Source of the DNA: Rhodeus uyekii
Taxonomy: Eukaryota > Chordata > Actinopteri > Cypriniformes > Acheilognathidae
Direction of reading: 5' to 3'
DNA: 64,000 nucleotides
NCBI GenBank assembly: GCA_037043235.1
Contig: JAWRVZ010000156.1
Span: forward strand, 1,555,525 to 1,619,524
Each line of letters begins with the position of its first letter. Positions within the stretch are counted from its first letter, which is position 1. Below, in pieces: positions 31,405 to 43,000 of the stretch. Both the position numbers and the translations under genes were made by a program. The notes below the pieces were generated by a model. The model made no database searches, had not been told where the DNA came from, and worked only from the letters and a program-made list of their open reading frames with translations.

Positions 31405-32261
31405 ATGTAATAATTGGTTTCGATCTCTAGATGTACTAATATTTCATATATTTGCTTAAGTATGTTAGTGTAATGTATGGGATGTGCCAGAGGAGGATGG
31501 GCTATCTTGTTTCATTCATAAAGGTTCACATTACTTTGTACAATACCAACACTTGTCATTTTCGAGATAAAAGGTTGAGGCTCAACGGTCTGAAATATTC
31601 CATGTATGTATAATATTGTAGAATTTAACGGCACAAATGTATTAATGCACAGTAATGAATAACATTTGTTTTCATGTTTATAAATATCATAGAGATAAGA
31701 CAGTAAAGAGAACATTTTCAATGAAGTTAAAATTATATTGAATACTATGCTAATATATAGTTAGTCCATACTATAAGTGCTACTATAAAAATAAAAAAAT
31801 AAAGATTTCAGGTGAATTGACACATCTAGTTTTGTCTTTATTGAATACGACTTAATGGCAGATTAAGAATACTTTCTTACTTTGGAGAAGATACGGGTAT
31901 ATTCACAAATGGTGCATTAAGATGGTTAGAAAGAAACCTTACTTTTAAATAAGCTTTATAAAGTTAGCAAAATCTTGCCAGTCTCACTAGTTTACATTTT
32001 TACAAAAATGTATTTATTTATTAGTCGTGCTGCAATTGAGCTATTTTTACAAGATTTAACTCAAAGATTAAAGACTCCGTCTTCATTTCTTAAGAGCGAA
32101 TCATAATTAATACATTTCCACTAGTGTATGCATTGAATGAGTCCTAGTTCTGTTTCCCTTTCTTAAGTATTAGTTGTATGAATGGGCATGTGTAGCGTGT
32201 TTCTAATGTACAGGGTTTTACAAATACAGATATATAGTTTATTTTGTAACGAAAATATCAA
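30620..32261. other. Middle copy, equivalents of left-arm 11000-12780
   Basis: No gene. Reading left to right it contains the AGGGCTG-type element end (about 30735-30830), a (TA)n tract at about 31365-31401 and module M at about 31660-32110. The short recurring frames here are the same non-coding ones as in the arms. Confidence 0.6.
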
Positions 32262-33690
32262 TAAATATAGCTGCAAGCAGCAATCACCAAACGTAGCAAG
32301 ACTATCTGAGCTGTTATGTCGGTTTATTGTCAATATGACTAGTTCTCCTAATGTGCACAGTTCTGTGAAGTTTCTAGTTTGTGCAAACAACGTATAGAAA
32401 TGTTAAAAAGCTGATCAGAATGAGAAGATCTATGAAATTATATACATTTTGTGACAATGTGTATAACACCACGTCATCTGATCTGTAAGTTTATGTCCAT
32501 CTATGTCAAAACTCTGTAATGTCTCCATATAAACAGAGTTTTGTGAAGTTCTTTACTTTGTGAAAACCATGTATAGACTTGTTACAAAGCTGACCAGAAT
32601 GAGATCTATCAAATAACATTAATACTGTGCGGATGTGTGCAACATGTGAACAGAGAGTCTTCAAACTCAAAATGGAAAATAAAGATTTCCTACCCTGACG
32701 GTGCCTCTTGTGGCCTATTGTGTTCTTTACATTTACACAGTTTTGTGGAGTTTCTTGTTTGTGAACAAGATATGTAGACTTTTTATTCACAATAGGCCAA
32801 ACCAGAAATATATGAAAAATTGTATCTGCTGAACAGTTCAACTAATCGAAATTCCTTTGAAAACTTTTTGCCTTGAGTGTCCCTATATGATTCAAGCCAA
32901 TCTTATGGACGGTCTATGACGAGTTCAAAAAAGTTGAAATTTCTAAAATCTCCAATATTTCACAAACTATTTGATTGACAGCAGTGGTTCTTGAGGCAAA
33001 TTTGTTCAGTAAGAGGAGTTCTATCAGATGATATTAGTATTGTATGGATGCGTGAAGCACCACGTGAGTAAAAATGCAAAAAAAACTTGTTAGCGCCAAC
33101 TAGTGTCCGATTTTTTTCAAAATTCTTAAAGACCTCTAGAACTATGAGTCAGACACGACCATCCAGCTTCGATTGAACTTAGTTAGGATGGTCTAATTGA
33201 TGGTCAAACTTCATTGGCCGATGACGGCCATGTTTTTTTGAGATATGCCAATATCCTCATAGACCATCATGGTCCCTTGGACAAAGACCGTGCATGACAA
33301 GTTTCAGGTCAATCAGACTGACATGTGACCCTGTACAGATGATTTAGTGTTGCTTTTTCGCAATATACCGCCACCAAGTGGTCAGTTCTCAAAATTGTTG
33401 GGGTGTTACAACAAAATCGGTTCTTACATGAGTATATGAAGTTTGGTGAGATTATGAGGTGGTTGTCCTGTCCTGAACTTAAATAGAATATTGAAGAACA
33501 TGAATGGTTCTTATTAATATTTCTTGAAATCTGGCAGCGCTTCCTCTCACATAGCTGAGCCACATTTGGCTTGAGAGAAGAAAGAGCCAAGCCTCTCAGT
33601 ATAGCTTGAAGATGATCGCCAGTAAACAGACCTGTACTTGGACTTACATCGTCAATGGAACATCAGTGTTAGTCGTTAAGTTGCAAAATC
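32262..33690 (+). repeat. CTGCAAGCAGC-type element, middle copy
   Basis: Begins at AATATAGCTGCAAGCAGCAA and carries the same degenerate tandem segments as 9480-11034. About 110 bp present in the left arm (near 10440-10560) are missing at about 32715. Confidence 0.55.
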
Positions 33691-34092
33691 ATCATGATAA
33701 CGTAATCATCCACACATGAGTGACAATCATATAGCTTTCAATTTTTATGCAAATCAGCCCATATCAAATGATGGAAAAACAAAATACAATCTGCATGACA
33801 CTAAACGCTATAACAGTGACATTGACTCCGTCCAGCTCAAAGGCAAACATGCTCGATTTCAAACACAACTAGAAGTAATAATTCTATGACAGCTTTGACA
33901 AATGTGATGTTACATGTGCTCATGTACATGGTTGGGAAATGTTTCTCTGTCTGCATCAAGCTCGGCCGGTTACCCCGCCCCTGGGAGTCATATCCCCCAC
34001 TGTGATTGGTTGGTTTGTTCAAATTGCACAAAAAAGGAACCTTCCACACCCAGCGCAGTAAATAGCTATTCATTCAAATCTCGTGGGCCACA

Positions 34093-34815
34093 CTAACATA
34101 CATTACACATTACAATTAACTGTGCATTTTCTTTATCCATATTATTCAAAAACGTGTTCACAAATAGCGGACAATTTTGATCAACAGGAATCGCAGATTC
34201 CTCGATCCATGCATGTTTGAAAAATGTTTTGAGTTTACCTGAGCTCGCCCATACCCAATCAATCAGTATTAGCATCCTCATCATCAGAGTCTATCACTGC
34301 TCTGTAAGGTTTGGACAAATCAAGTGGCTCTCGCAACCCAACTCGACACGCTGCATCATTAATTGGGTTCAAATACTGAACTTCTGCACTCAATTCCTCC
34401 TCTGTAATTTCTGCGGGCAGCGTTTTAGTCAAAATGAAAGGGTAGGCTAATCTCGGCCCATTAGTTGGCTGTATGCAGTTAACCGTTTCAGAACCGACAC
34501 AAATTTATGTGGTGACCTTGCTGGGTCTGGTAATTCTTTAGAAATTGCCATAGCCTCAGAAACACTCAGAGGAGTAATTTTGTACCCATCTGGTACCTGT
34601 ACGAACGGAAAAACTTCAGTCGCGGACGACAATTGTGGATACAGTTGATTTGGCACGGGTTTTTGAGACCAACAGAATTTGAGGAGCACTCGGGGTGGAG
34701 AGACGAGCGCGCTGACTGTTTTGGACGTTGACACCAGAGGAAGAGAGAGAGGTTCCTCCCTCCCTCCCTCCCTCGCTCTGGGCCGCGGTCCCAGAACAAC
34801 TTCATTTTTTTTCAA
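34093..34815 (-). pseudogene. LTR-retroelement / endogenous retrovirus gag-like fragment
   Basis: The minus strand has a 122-codon frame (34447-34815). Its C-terminal part carries PLSVSEAMAISKELPDP, resembling the start of the capsid region of retroviral and gypsy-type Gag proteins. The N-terminal part is Arg/Pro-rich and low complexity (over a CCCTCCCTCCCTCC tract). After a frame break the downstream stretch (34093-34284) reads PLFVNTFLNNMDKENAQLI, similar to the later capsid region. No LTR, protease, RT or envelope was found. The fragment ends at the edge of the middle palindrome copy. Assignment rests on weak motif resemblance. Confidence 0.4.
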
Positions 34816-34937
34816 GTCTTATACGAGTACTTCATATAGTTATAATCCCATTTTGGATCGCCCCCCCTCCCTAGAACCATATATTTTACTTAGCGCATCT
34901 CTTTATCATGAAACGAACCGTCACGAGGAAACGGTAT
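34816..34937. other. Unpaired sequence at the palindrome centre
   Basis: With the gag-like fragment this is the only part of the central region that has no second copy in the window. It contains a CCCCCCCTCCC run at about 34861. Right-arm inverted homology begins at about 34938. Confidence 0.6.
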
Positions 34938-35079
34938 TAAAAATTAAACGGTATTATAAAAATTGTATTTTTCCTTCGGACCACCCAGCTAAATTGGATA
35001 GATAAGGTTCAGCGAAAAATTTCTAATCATGAATTCTCTTGGGGTTTCGCCCATCAATGGCCTGCTAATTGTTTCTCCC

Positions 35080-35560
35080 ATCAATGGCTTGGTTATCATT
35101 TCTCCCATGATCAACAAACAAAGATCTCTCCTTTGTGTTAGTACAATCTATAAAATTGTGGGGATGGCCAAATTGAATTCTAATAAAGATCTGGAATCTA
35201 TATTAACTTTTTGGTATTTTTTGTTAACCACACAAAAAGTTTTTATTTTATTTTTATTATTATTATTTTATTCATTCACACGTTAATAAGGACTGAAGTA
35301 TCATCATTGAAATAGATTTTTGAAAAAGAAAAAACCTATTCCCTTCCCACGTGCAAAAATCGTGAGGAAATCAAAATGAAAGGTTGATCAATCCCTCATT
35401 CTTCCCGTATGTATTAAAATACGAGGGAACCTCATCCCGTATTTCTTTTTTTTCTTTCTTTTTTTTTAAATACGAGGAAACCCGATTTCACCAAATATGG
35501 CAAAAATCGTGGCACGAAAATATACTTATCTCTCAAACAGACAGTAAGATCTACTTATAA
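35080..35560. repeat. Right-arm-specific block with repeated CGTATTT/AAATACG words
   Basis: Not found at the equivalent left-arm position (about 19180). It contains repeats of TCTCCCATCAATGGC at its start (35055-35090) and an inverted series of ATACGAGG and CCTCATCCCGTATTT words at about 35410-35490. No coding potential was recognised. It may be an insertion with internal inverted repeats, but its ends were not resolved. Confidence 0.4.
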
Positions 35561-36674
35561 TGTATTTTTTACCTGTCTGGAGAGATCCGGACCTCCATCC
35601 CCCAAAACTGTTACATTTGTTTCCCGGCGTGCCTCATTCCAGTCCTCTTTTTATTAACGGTTGAATGAATAAGTACTCAGCGCTGAGGGAGATAAATTGT
35701 CTCTCAACTTTATTCTTTATCTGTTTGAATATATATATATATAGAGAAATGTCTAGGGGAGTACAGGTATATAGTAAGTTATAGTAATATAATGTTAAAT
35801 GACTTGTTCTTCGCTGCGCAACAAATTAATTACATACAATGGAATATGCATACTTCAATGCATAATGGATTAAAATTTCATGTAATCTAAACATGTTTTG
35901 TTTTAAATATCATCAATTAATGATTTAGTTTTGTTGTTCGATGAACAGACGTTGCCAATGCAGATGCATTGGAAGACGTCCTTTTTTCTTCCTGTAAATA
36001 AGAGCATTATAGCGCTAAGATATTTGGGTGTTTCAATGCAGCACAGGATCTATCTTTAAAGAGATATATCTGGCAAAAGAGTCATTGATCAATCCTCTGT
36101 AGCAACCTGGTTGCTATATTACTGATTTTATGTTATTTTAATTTCAATGTTTAGTGTGGTGTCCAGTATGATCCCACTGAATCATGGAAGATGATGTTTT
36201 TTGTCTCTTCAACATGAATGAATCTTATCAATTTAGGTCTCCAAACTGGTTGACATAAAATGTTCCTCTCTACTGTTGGCGTAAACACAGGTATTCTGCT
36301 AATTTATCTACTCTGTTTAGGGCTAGACTCTAGAACGCACATTTCCTGAAGAAAGTATGATCGTTGCTTGAAATGGCAAAACTCGCAAAACACACACACA
36401 CAAGCGATCTTATGAAGTAAAGATGAATTATGACAACGTTTAAGATACACTTTTATGTCCCACATCAGAAATCGATCGAGTCAGACAAAATAAGAGTCCC
36501 GGTGTAGTATTTCGGTATTATGGTTAAAAGCCACGTAAAATCCACGTTCTCTAGGTCAATATTGATATTTGCCTTACACAATAAACTATATATTTGTATT
36601 TGCAAAAACTGATGATAGCCAATGATAATTCCCCAATCATGACCGCAATCGTGGAAGTGAAAGGGAGACACACT
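35561..36674. other. No recognisable gene
   Basis: Inverse of left-arm 18076-19175, AT-rich, with a short TA tract at about 35734-35745 and a (CA)n run near 36391. Nothing coding was recognised. Confidence 0.6.
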
Positions 36675-36902
36675 GTGTTGCCAGATTGGGCGAGTTGTGG
36701 TCACGTCCGACCGGAAAAAAATGCATTGGGCTGGGTGATAAAAACTTGGGCTGGTTTTTGACGAAAAACCCGCCCAAATTCCATATGTAAATGCATATAA
36801 ATTCCAGCAACAATCGTCTCCCCCGTCATCAATCGTCTCTCTAGTTTTTTGGGCGGGTTTTATGTAGTTGGGCTGGAAATTGTCAGTCCAATCTGGCAAC
36901 AC
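36675..36902. mobile_element. MITE with GTGTTGCCAGATTGG ends, right-arm copy
   Basis: Mirrored copy of 17848-18075, with the same length of 228 bp and the same 15-bp inverted ends. The minus-strand frame that crosses it (36465-36902) is not a gene. Confidence 0.8.
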
Positions 36903-37405
36903 TAGTGGAAAATCAATTAATATGATTCTCTCTTAAGAAATGAAGATGGAGTCTTTAATCTTTTAGTTAAATATTGTACATAGCTCAATTGCAGCACGAT
37001 TAATAAATAAGTACTTTTTTGTACAAATGCAAACTGGTAGGACTGGCACGATTTTGCTAAGTTTATAAAGCTTATTTAAATGTAAAGTTTCTATTAGTAA
37101 TGAAAGAAACATTTGTGAATATATACCCGTATCTTCTCAGAAGTAAGAAAGTAGTCTTAATCTGCCATTAAGTCATGTTCAATAAAGACAAAACCAGATG
37201 TGCAAATTGCCCTGAAATCTTTATTATAAAAGTAGCACAGTCTTATAGTATTGGATTAACTAATATATTAGCATAGTATTCAATATAATTTTAACTTCAT
37301 TGAAAACGTTCTCTTTACTGTCTTATCCTCTATCATATTTACAAACATGAAAACCAATGTTATTCATTACTGTGCGATACTAACATTTGTGCTGTTAAAT
37401 TATAC

Positions 37406-37410
<5 letters not shown>

Positions 37411-37446
<36 letters not shown>

Positions 37447-37460
37447 TACATATATATATA
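37411..37460. repeat. (TA)n with CACACA segment
   Basis: Mirrored counterpart of 17277-17332, next to the Tc1 end. Confidence 0.9.
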
Positions 37461-37462
37461 CA

Positions 37463-38735
37463 CTTGGACAAAATTATTGGTAACCAGTTAACATTCATAT
37501 GTCAGACTTCAGTCAGACATTGCTCTTCAACCATGCTTCAACAATTATTTCTAAAAATAAACTCATAGAACAGGCCTAGACAAAAATGATGTTACCCCTA
37601 AAAAAGACTGTAAACAATGTGACTAAAGAGTCTAACATGTTAATTCAAGGTGCGTCTACTAATTAGCATCACAGGTGTGTACAATCTTGAAATCAATCAG
37701 TGGGCCTATTTATAGGGCTTCAGGAAGTTACTGTGTTGTCTGGTGTTGTGTACCACATGCAACATAGACCAGGAAAAATGAAGAAAATAGTTGTTGCAGG
37801 AGATTAAATGCATGTAATAGACAAGCATGATAAAGGGATATAAAACTATCTCCAAGCAGCTGGAAGTTCTTGTGACTACACTTGCAAATATTCAGAAATT
37901 TAAGATCCGTGCGACTGTAGTCAACCTCCCTGGATGTGGCCGCAGGAGTAAAATTTGCAAAAAATCTGAATCCAAACAGATAATCCAAATGGTAACAAAA
38001 GAGCCCAGAAAGACTTCTAAAGAGATCCAAGGTGAACTCCATGCTCAAGGAACATCAGTGTCAGATCGCATCATCTGTCGTTGTTTGAGCCATAGTGGAC
38101 TACATGGGAGACAAGCCACATAGCTTCTGGGATAATGTCCCATGGACAGATGAGACAAAAAATGGAACTTGGACACGGGGAGTCTTGAATCTGTGCAGGG
38201 TACAATGAAATCTGAAGACTATCAAGGGATTCTAGAGATAAATGTGCTGGCCAGTGTCAGAAAGCTTGGTCTCAGTCGCAGGTCATGGGTCTTGCAACAG
38301 GACAATGATACAAAACACAAAGCTAAAAACACCCAGGAATGGCAAAGAGGAAAACATTTTAAAGTGGCCTTCTATGAGCCCTGACCTCAATCCCATTGAG
38401 CATCTTTGGAAGGAGCTGAAACATGCCGTCTGGAAAAGACACCCTTCAAACCCGAAACAACTGGAGCAGTTTGCTTATGAGGAGTGGGCCAAAATACCTG
38501 TTGAGAGGTGCAGAAGTCTCATTGACAGTTACAGGAATCATTTGATTGCAGTGATTGATAAAGGTTCTACAACAAAATATTAAGTTAGGGGTACCATCAA
38601 TTTTGTCTAGGCCTTTTCAATGAGTTAATTTTTTTACGAATAATTCCATAGAAGCATGGTTGGAAAACAATGTCTGACTTTCATTGGTTAAAATTCATAG
38701 AATTTTTATGTTATTATTACTTTTGTCATATTAAA
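37463..38735 (+). mobile_element. Tc1-like transposon, second family, right-arm copy
   Basis: The best-preserved copy of the family seen at 16014-17272. Two useful frames remain: 37827-38123 (N-terminal DNA-binding region) and 38242-38583 (catalytic end with MSPDLNPIEHLWKELKHAVW). GGACAATGATACAAAACACA near 38300 is where the QDN-D-xxKHKA catalytic Asp region is expected. Frames between are broken, so it is non-autonomous. Confidence 0.85.
37827..38583 (+). pseudogene. Tc1-like transposase remnant (right arm)
   Basis: The N-terminal piece has ISKQLEVLVTT and KEPRKTSKEIQGEL (paired-like HTH). The C-terminal piece has SPDLNPIEHLWKELK, FAYEEWAKIPVERC and ends DKGSTTKY, the normal Tc1 terminus. 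At least two frame changes separate them. It is the longest C-terminal frame among the three copies. Confidence 0.82.
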
Positions 38736-39439
38736 GGCAAGCCGACGCTCGCTGATTACACAATGGCAGTACGGGATGTCAAATGTTCTTTGTCTAAAAA
38801 ATAATTAAATCACTGCACAAATATAAATCGCTGCATTTGTTTGACTCACACAAAGTCACACAGTCACGTACTCTCGTCCACTGTGTGTGTGTGTGTGCGC
38901 CTGTCTGTGACAAAAGCTAACTAGCTGGCTTGTTTATCATGTTTCAGTCAAAACTGTACACCCAAAAAATACTGGAATGAGTGGGATTCAAGCCCTGAAT
39001 TCCAAGGCTGGTTAAAGCCTTTTATTGGTGATAATACGCGGGCATACTTGTTTCTGACAAGCGGTCTGCTCAGCGCCGCTACGGATTGAAGAGCTGAGGT
39101 TATTAAAAGACGAATTTGTTAGGCAGAATGCAAGAAAGTGTGCAATCTAGTACAGCTTGATGACCTCACGAATGTGTTATGACCGTTTACGCTGTGAGCG
39201 AAATTGTGTTTGGAGAATATAATTAAAGGTTTGTATTGAGAATCGAAAGTGTCTTTTATTGTATAGTGGTAAATCTCTGCTGTTAGTTGGTGCACATATG
39301 CCTTTTGTTGTTAGCAAACATATACAGTGTATGTACATTTTTATACCATGCCGATCGCTTCATCTATTTACATAGATATATTGGGGATAGGTTATCTCGC
39401 TAAACGGTTATCTGGACGCTTTTTTGCAACCCCGACCCA
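38736..39439. other. No recognisable gene
   Basis: Inverse of left-arm 15321-16013, with a (GT)n run at 38882-38898 and the empty hAT target GACCGTTTACGCTGTGAG at about 39181-39198. Confidence 0.65.
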
Positions 39440-39800
39440 GCAAACACAAACGTTCCCTTAATGTTCCCATTTGGTTCCCGTTTGGTTATTTTTTTGGCTA
39501 ATTTTAAAACTTATAGAGAGGGTTCCCAGAACGTTCCCATTTGGTTATTTATTTATTTTTTTGGCTTATTTTTTAATCATATAGAGAATGTTCCCAGAAC
39601 ATTCCCTGCAGGTTATTTTTTGGGATAATTTTGAAACTTATAGAGAATGTTCCCTGCAGGGGTTTTTTTTTATTTTATTTTTTTTTTTGGCTAATTTTAA
39701 AACCTATAGAGAGGGTTCCCAGAATGTTCCCTGCAGGTTATTTTTTTTGGGCTTAATTTTTAAACTTTAAAAAGTAAAAAAAGTTTTTGGGGTTATTTTA
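39440..39800. repeat. GTTCCC minisatellite, right arm
   Basis: About five to six imperfect units of 60-70 bp. Each has a TATAGAGA(G/A) word, GGTTCCCAGAA, TTCCCTGCAGG and a T-rich spacer with TTTTGG. Unit number differs among the three copies of the region. Confidence 0.85.
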
Positions 39801-40852
39801 AAACCTAAAGAGAATATTTTCAGAAAATAATTCAACGATTCTAACATCCTTTAGTTCCACAAGCCAGAAAAAAAAAAATCTGCCAGTAAATGATTTAGTG
39901 CACAATGTTTTTAGAGTTTAGTTGTAAGAATTTCTGAAAAAATACTGCATTCATGTCTTGAAGAAAATGACAAAACAACTGACGATTTGAATCCGGTTAG
40001 ATGTGCAGCGCTGGACCTTTCAAATATTGTGTTTGAATCCGTAGCCTACGTGAATTGAGACACGCTGCTGCATTGCGCGCCTGATATTGAGGGGCGGAGC
40101 GTCGCCAACTCTCGCAGTTCTATACATTCATGAGAAATGAGAACTGATACAGTTTTTCACTGTTTATTTCCTCATTGTATGATTTATTTAGGTCTCATTC
40201 CATCAACACAAGAAAATCAGTCTTTATAATAGAATGATAGGCAAGTTTTTCCTCCAACTTGCTATCAATTATTTAAATAATAAATGTTATGAAATGCAAC
40301 AGATTTGTATTTTGCAATGAGAATATATTTTGTGGTACCAAAAATACAGTAATGTAAATAACACCTCAAATCTAACCCGTTTCACATAATCAACCTTCTT
40401 TGTTATTTCTGGATTCTAGGAGCAACAGAAAATAATTTCAGAACACTGAAGGCAAGAGATGTGGAAGAGCTTATTGCAATGCTTCTGAAATTTGGCCCAC
40501 ATAGAAATTTAAAATGGTGAGCAATAATGTCCCTCTGTTTTAGATTATCAATAGCATGTCATACTACGAGATGAGATGTTAGAGTAGGTGGAAAACCATT
40601 GCATGTCAGCTCTTTTTAAAACTTAGTAAACTGTGAAATTTAATGTATCTCTGTAACACTACAGTTTTAGCCTTAAGTATCAGCACTACCCGACTTAATG
40701 TATTTTTGCAGGGAATATCATAACATCAGTGTGTATAACATCACTTCACAAGATATCAGCCAAAATGGACAGAACTATTAGATCTACACAATCATCCACA
40801 GTAATTAACAGTCCATTGTTTATATTATATCTGTCTGACTCATGTATGTTTC
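39801..40852. other. No recognisable gene
   Basis: Equivalent to the middle-copy stretch from about 23346. The first part is missing from the left arm. It ends in the 5-bp target GTTTC (40848-40852) of the solo LTR. Confidence 0.6.
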
Positions 40853-41379
40853 TGTAACAGAGGACTCACAGGCAGGGATCCAATCGCAATGTCTTTATTA
40901 AGAATGGTCGTACAGGCAGAGGGTCAGGGCAAACAGAGAGCAATCGTGGTCAGTAATCCAAGCAGGGGTCAGGAAGGCCGGCAGAACAGATACAGAAACG
41001 GTGGTCCAGGCGAGAGGTCGAGGCAGGCAGATATCAATCGTAAACGTTATTCCAGGCACAAGGTCGGGGCAGGCAGAACAGGATCAAGAAACAGGTAACA
41101 GGCAGAATCAGAACAGATAATCAGGATAGGAATAACCGCTCAGAATGATAACTATTGCAAATCGAGACTTCACCGTGATTGTCAGAATGAAACAGTCTTT
41201 TATAGTCCAGATAAAGATTCACATGTGGTGTGGCAAACAATGATGATGGAGTTCAGGTGTGTGTGTAATCAGTCCAGTGTGATGGTTGCTGGGAAATGTA
41301 GTGTGTAGTGAAGTGTCAGTATAAGTGAGAGCTCCCTCTGGTGGCCAGGGAGGGGCGCGCAGAGCTCATATTCATAACA
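40853..41379 (-). mobile_element. Solo LTR of a gypsy-like retrotransposon
   Basis: On the minus strand it starts TGTTATGAATATGAGCTCTG and ends GAGTCCTCTGTTACA (TG...CA). It has a TATA-like TATAAAAG near 41199-41206, an AATAAA polyadenylation signal near 40898 and a C/T-rich CTGCCTG series in the R/U5 part. A 5-bp target duplication GTTTC flanks it (40848-40852 and 41380-41384). The empty site is visible at about 24359 and, inverted, near 14690. Length is 527 bp. No internal region is present, so it is a recombined solo LTR. The frame at 40889-41098 is an artefact. Confidence 0.92.
41332..41346 (-). promoter_or_regulatory. CTCF-like motif in solo LTR
   Basis: The minus strand reads GGCCACCAGAGGGAG, close to the vertebrate CTCF core (CCACCAGGGGGCGC). 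It lies in the expected U3 part near the LTR start. Binding is inference; one or two core positions differ from consensus. Confidence 0.3.
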
Positions 41380-41384
41380 GTTTC

Positions 41385-41574
41385 TTTGTTTTTGATTTGC
41401 AGATAATGGGGAAATTATTATTTTTTCCACATTTCATTGTGTGTAAATATTGTTTAAATATTCATGTTTATAATTACATTTTCTAAATACAATTGTGTAA
41501 TATGTTTAAATATGTTCATGGCTTCTATATGTGTTTAAAGAATATTCATGTCTCTCTTCCGTCTATCACAGACA
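41385..41574. other. No gene
   Basis: AT-rich continuation after the LTR, equivalent to 24364-24590. Confidence 0.6.
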
Positions 41575-41947
41575 TCTACACACATCACGTTATATCCGCA
41601 AAGCCACCCTCCGCCGTCCGGAAAACGGTATTGAAGAATTTGGTCTCTCACAACCAGATTTTTCCCCAATGGTATCAGGCTGCTAAAATCATAACTCATA
41701 CAAACTGCACTACTTTTTGACTGTTACCATCAAACTGTGACAAAATTAAACTGTGCACTTTATGTATGTATGTAGTTTTTTTTCTGTACCTACTGTGTAT
41801 TATGTCTGCGTTATGGTCTGTGCTGTCTGTTTGCACTTTGTGCTCTTATGTATAGAGGTTTTTGTTCTATAGTGCCTTGGTCCTGGAGGAACGTTTCGTT
41901 TCACTTCTTGTATATGGCTGAAATGACAATAAAATCCACTTTGACTT
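41575..41947 (+). mobile_element. Retroelement 3' tail, right-arm copy
   Basis: Same sequence as 24590-24965. It ends in ATGACAATAAAATCCACTTT and contains CCTTGGTCCTGGAGGAACG. One base is missing in CCACCCTCCGCCGTCC compared with the middle copy. Confidence 0.6.
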
Positions 41948-43000
41948 TGTTCATGATTAAATTTTCTAAATACAATTGTGTAATATGTGTTTAAATATGT
42001 TCATGGCTTATCTACTTTGTGTATGTATGTTTTTACAAAGAGATTGAGATTATAGAGATTTTCAATAAATGTTACTTGTAATAACTTTCTATTCATTTTA
42101 ATGTTTTTGAGCAAGAAGTAATTTAGAAGATGTAGTTTGTAGAATGATTATTTTTGTACAGGCATAACAACATCCGATTCCGGGATGTTCCCCAAACCAA
42201 TCGCGAACGTTCCCAGAACATATTTTCTTAAATATTTTCTTAAAGAAAACTCTCCTGGCAAACGCATTGGGAACGTTCTAATGTTTGGTTCCCAGAATGT
42301 TCTGAGAACTAGAAACTAAGGAGGAGTTAATGCACCTTCATCTCCTGGGTTTTTGTGAGAGGATTTTTTCAAAGGCTGGAGGGAAAAAAAAAAGCCATTC
42401 CACAGTAGAGCAATTGATATTAACAAATAGGAGACCAATGTGGATTGATTTGTGTTATTAATTTTCATTTTCATGATCAGAATGACCTAGTTGTTATTAC
42501 TATATATTATATTTATACAGTGAGGATGTCACAAACTCGCCACACTAACAAAAATACAACACTTTTATTTTTTAAATGGCTTGTTTTCAAAGGTATTTCA
42601 GATTACGTTCAATTGAGCACTATAGGTGTCACCGTGGAGACGGGTGTCGGTATAGATTCAAAGTCTCGACCCACAGCACATTTGCTTTAAACGTTTCAGT
42701 GCTTTATGAAGCCTCGCTTCATACACCACTAGGAATCGGTTCACTTCAAATGAAAGCCTTTTAACATGTTTGTTCGTTGAGCAGTTGAACTCACCACAGA
42801 GGCTTATGTAGAGCTTAAAGAATGCAATGTTTAATCACAGGTGTGTGTACTGGGCTTAGAAACGCAACATCCAATCGCACGCGTTTACGCATGCAACATT
42901 CAAGCACACAGTTGTTGAGTTGAGGAATAACGTAAAAGGTGTTTTTTTATTTAGTAAATGCTACAGGAAACTCACTCAAATTAATCAGATGAGAAATTTT
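41948..43000. other. No recognisable gene; minisatellite edge and CCAAT-type unit
   Basis: Contains the inner GTTCCC block (42170-42320) and a CCAAT-type unit near 42733-42900 (CATCCAATCGCACGCG). The stretch from about 42475 to 43287 is missing from the left arm. Confidence 0.55.

Larger units (their letters stand above)
19321..34092 (-). repeat. Middle third copy of the arm sequence
   Basis: A partial copy of the arm unit, inverted relative to left-arm 9080-17250 and direct relative to right-arm 37498-46756. It starts just before the Tc1 element and stops at 34092 within the hAT-like end GGGCCACACTAACA. Private insertions are the hAT element, the CR1-type fragment and the RTE-type LINE. It keeps sequence missing in the right arm (equivalents of 9277-10063 and 12000-12470), sequence missing in the left arm (equivalents near 13760 and 15140), and about 450 bp of L1/Tx1 sequence absent from both. 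Confidence 0.9.

Noticed and set aside
40889..41098. 69-codon Arg/Gly-rich frame
   Set aside because: It is the antisense of the CTGCCTG-rich R/U5 part of the solo LTR.
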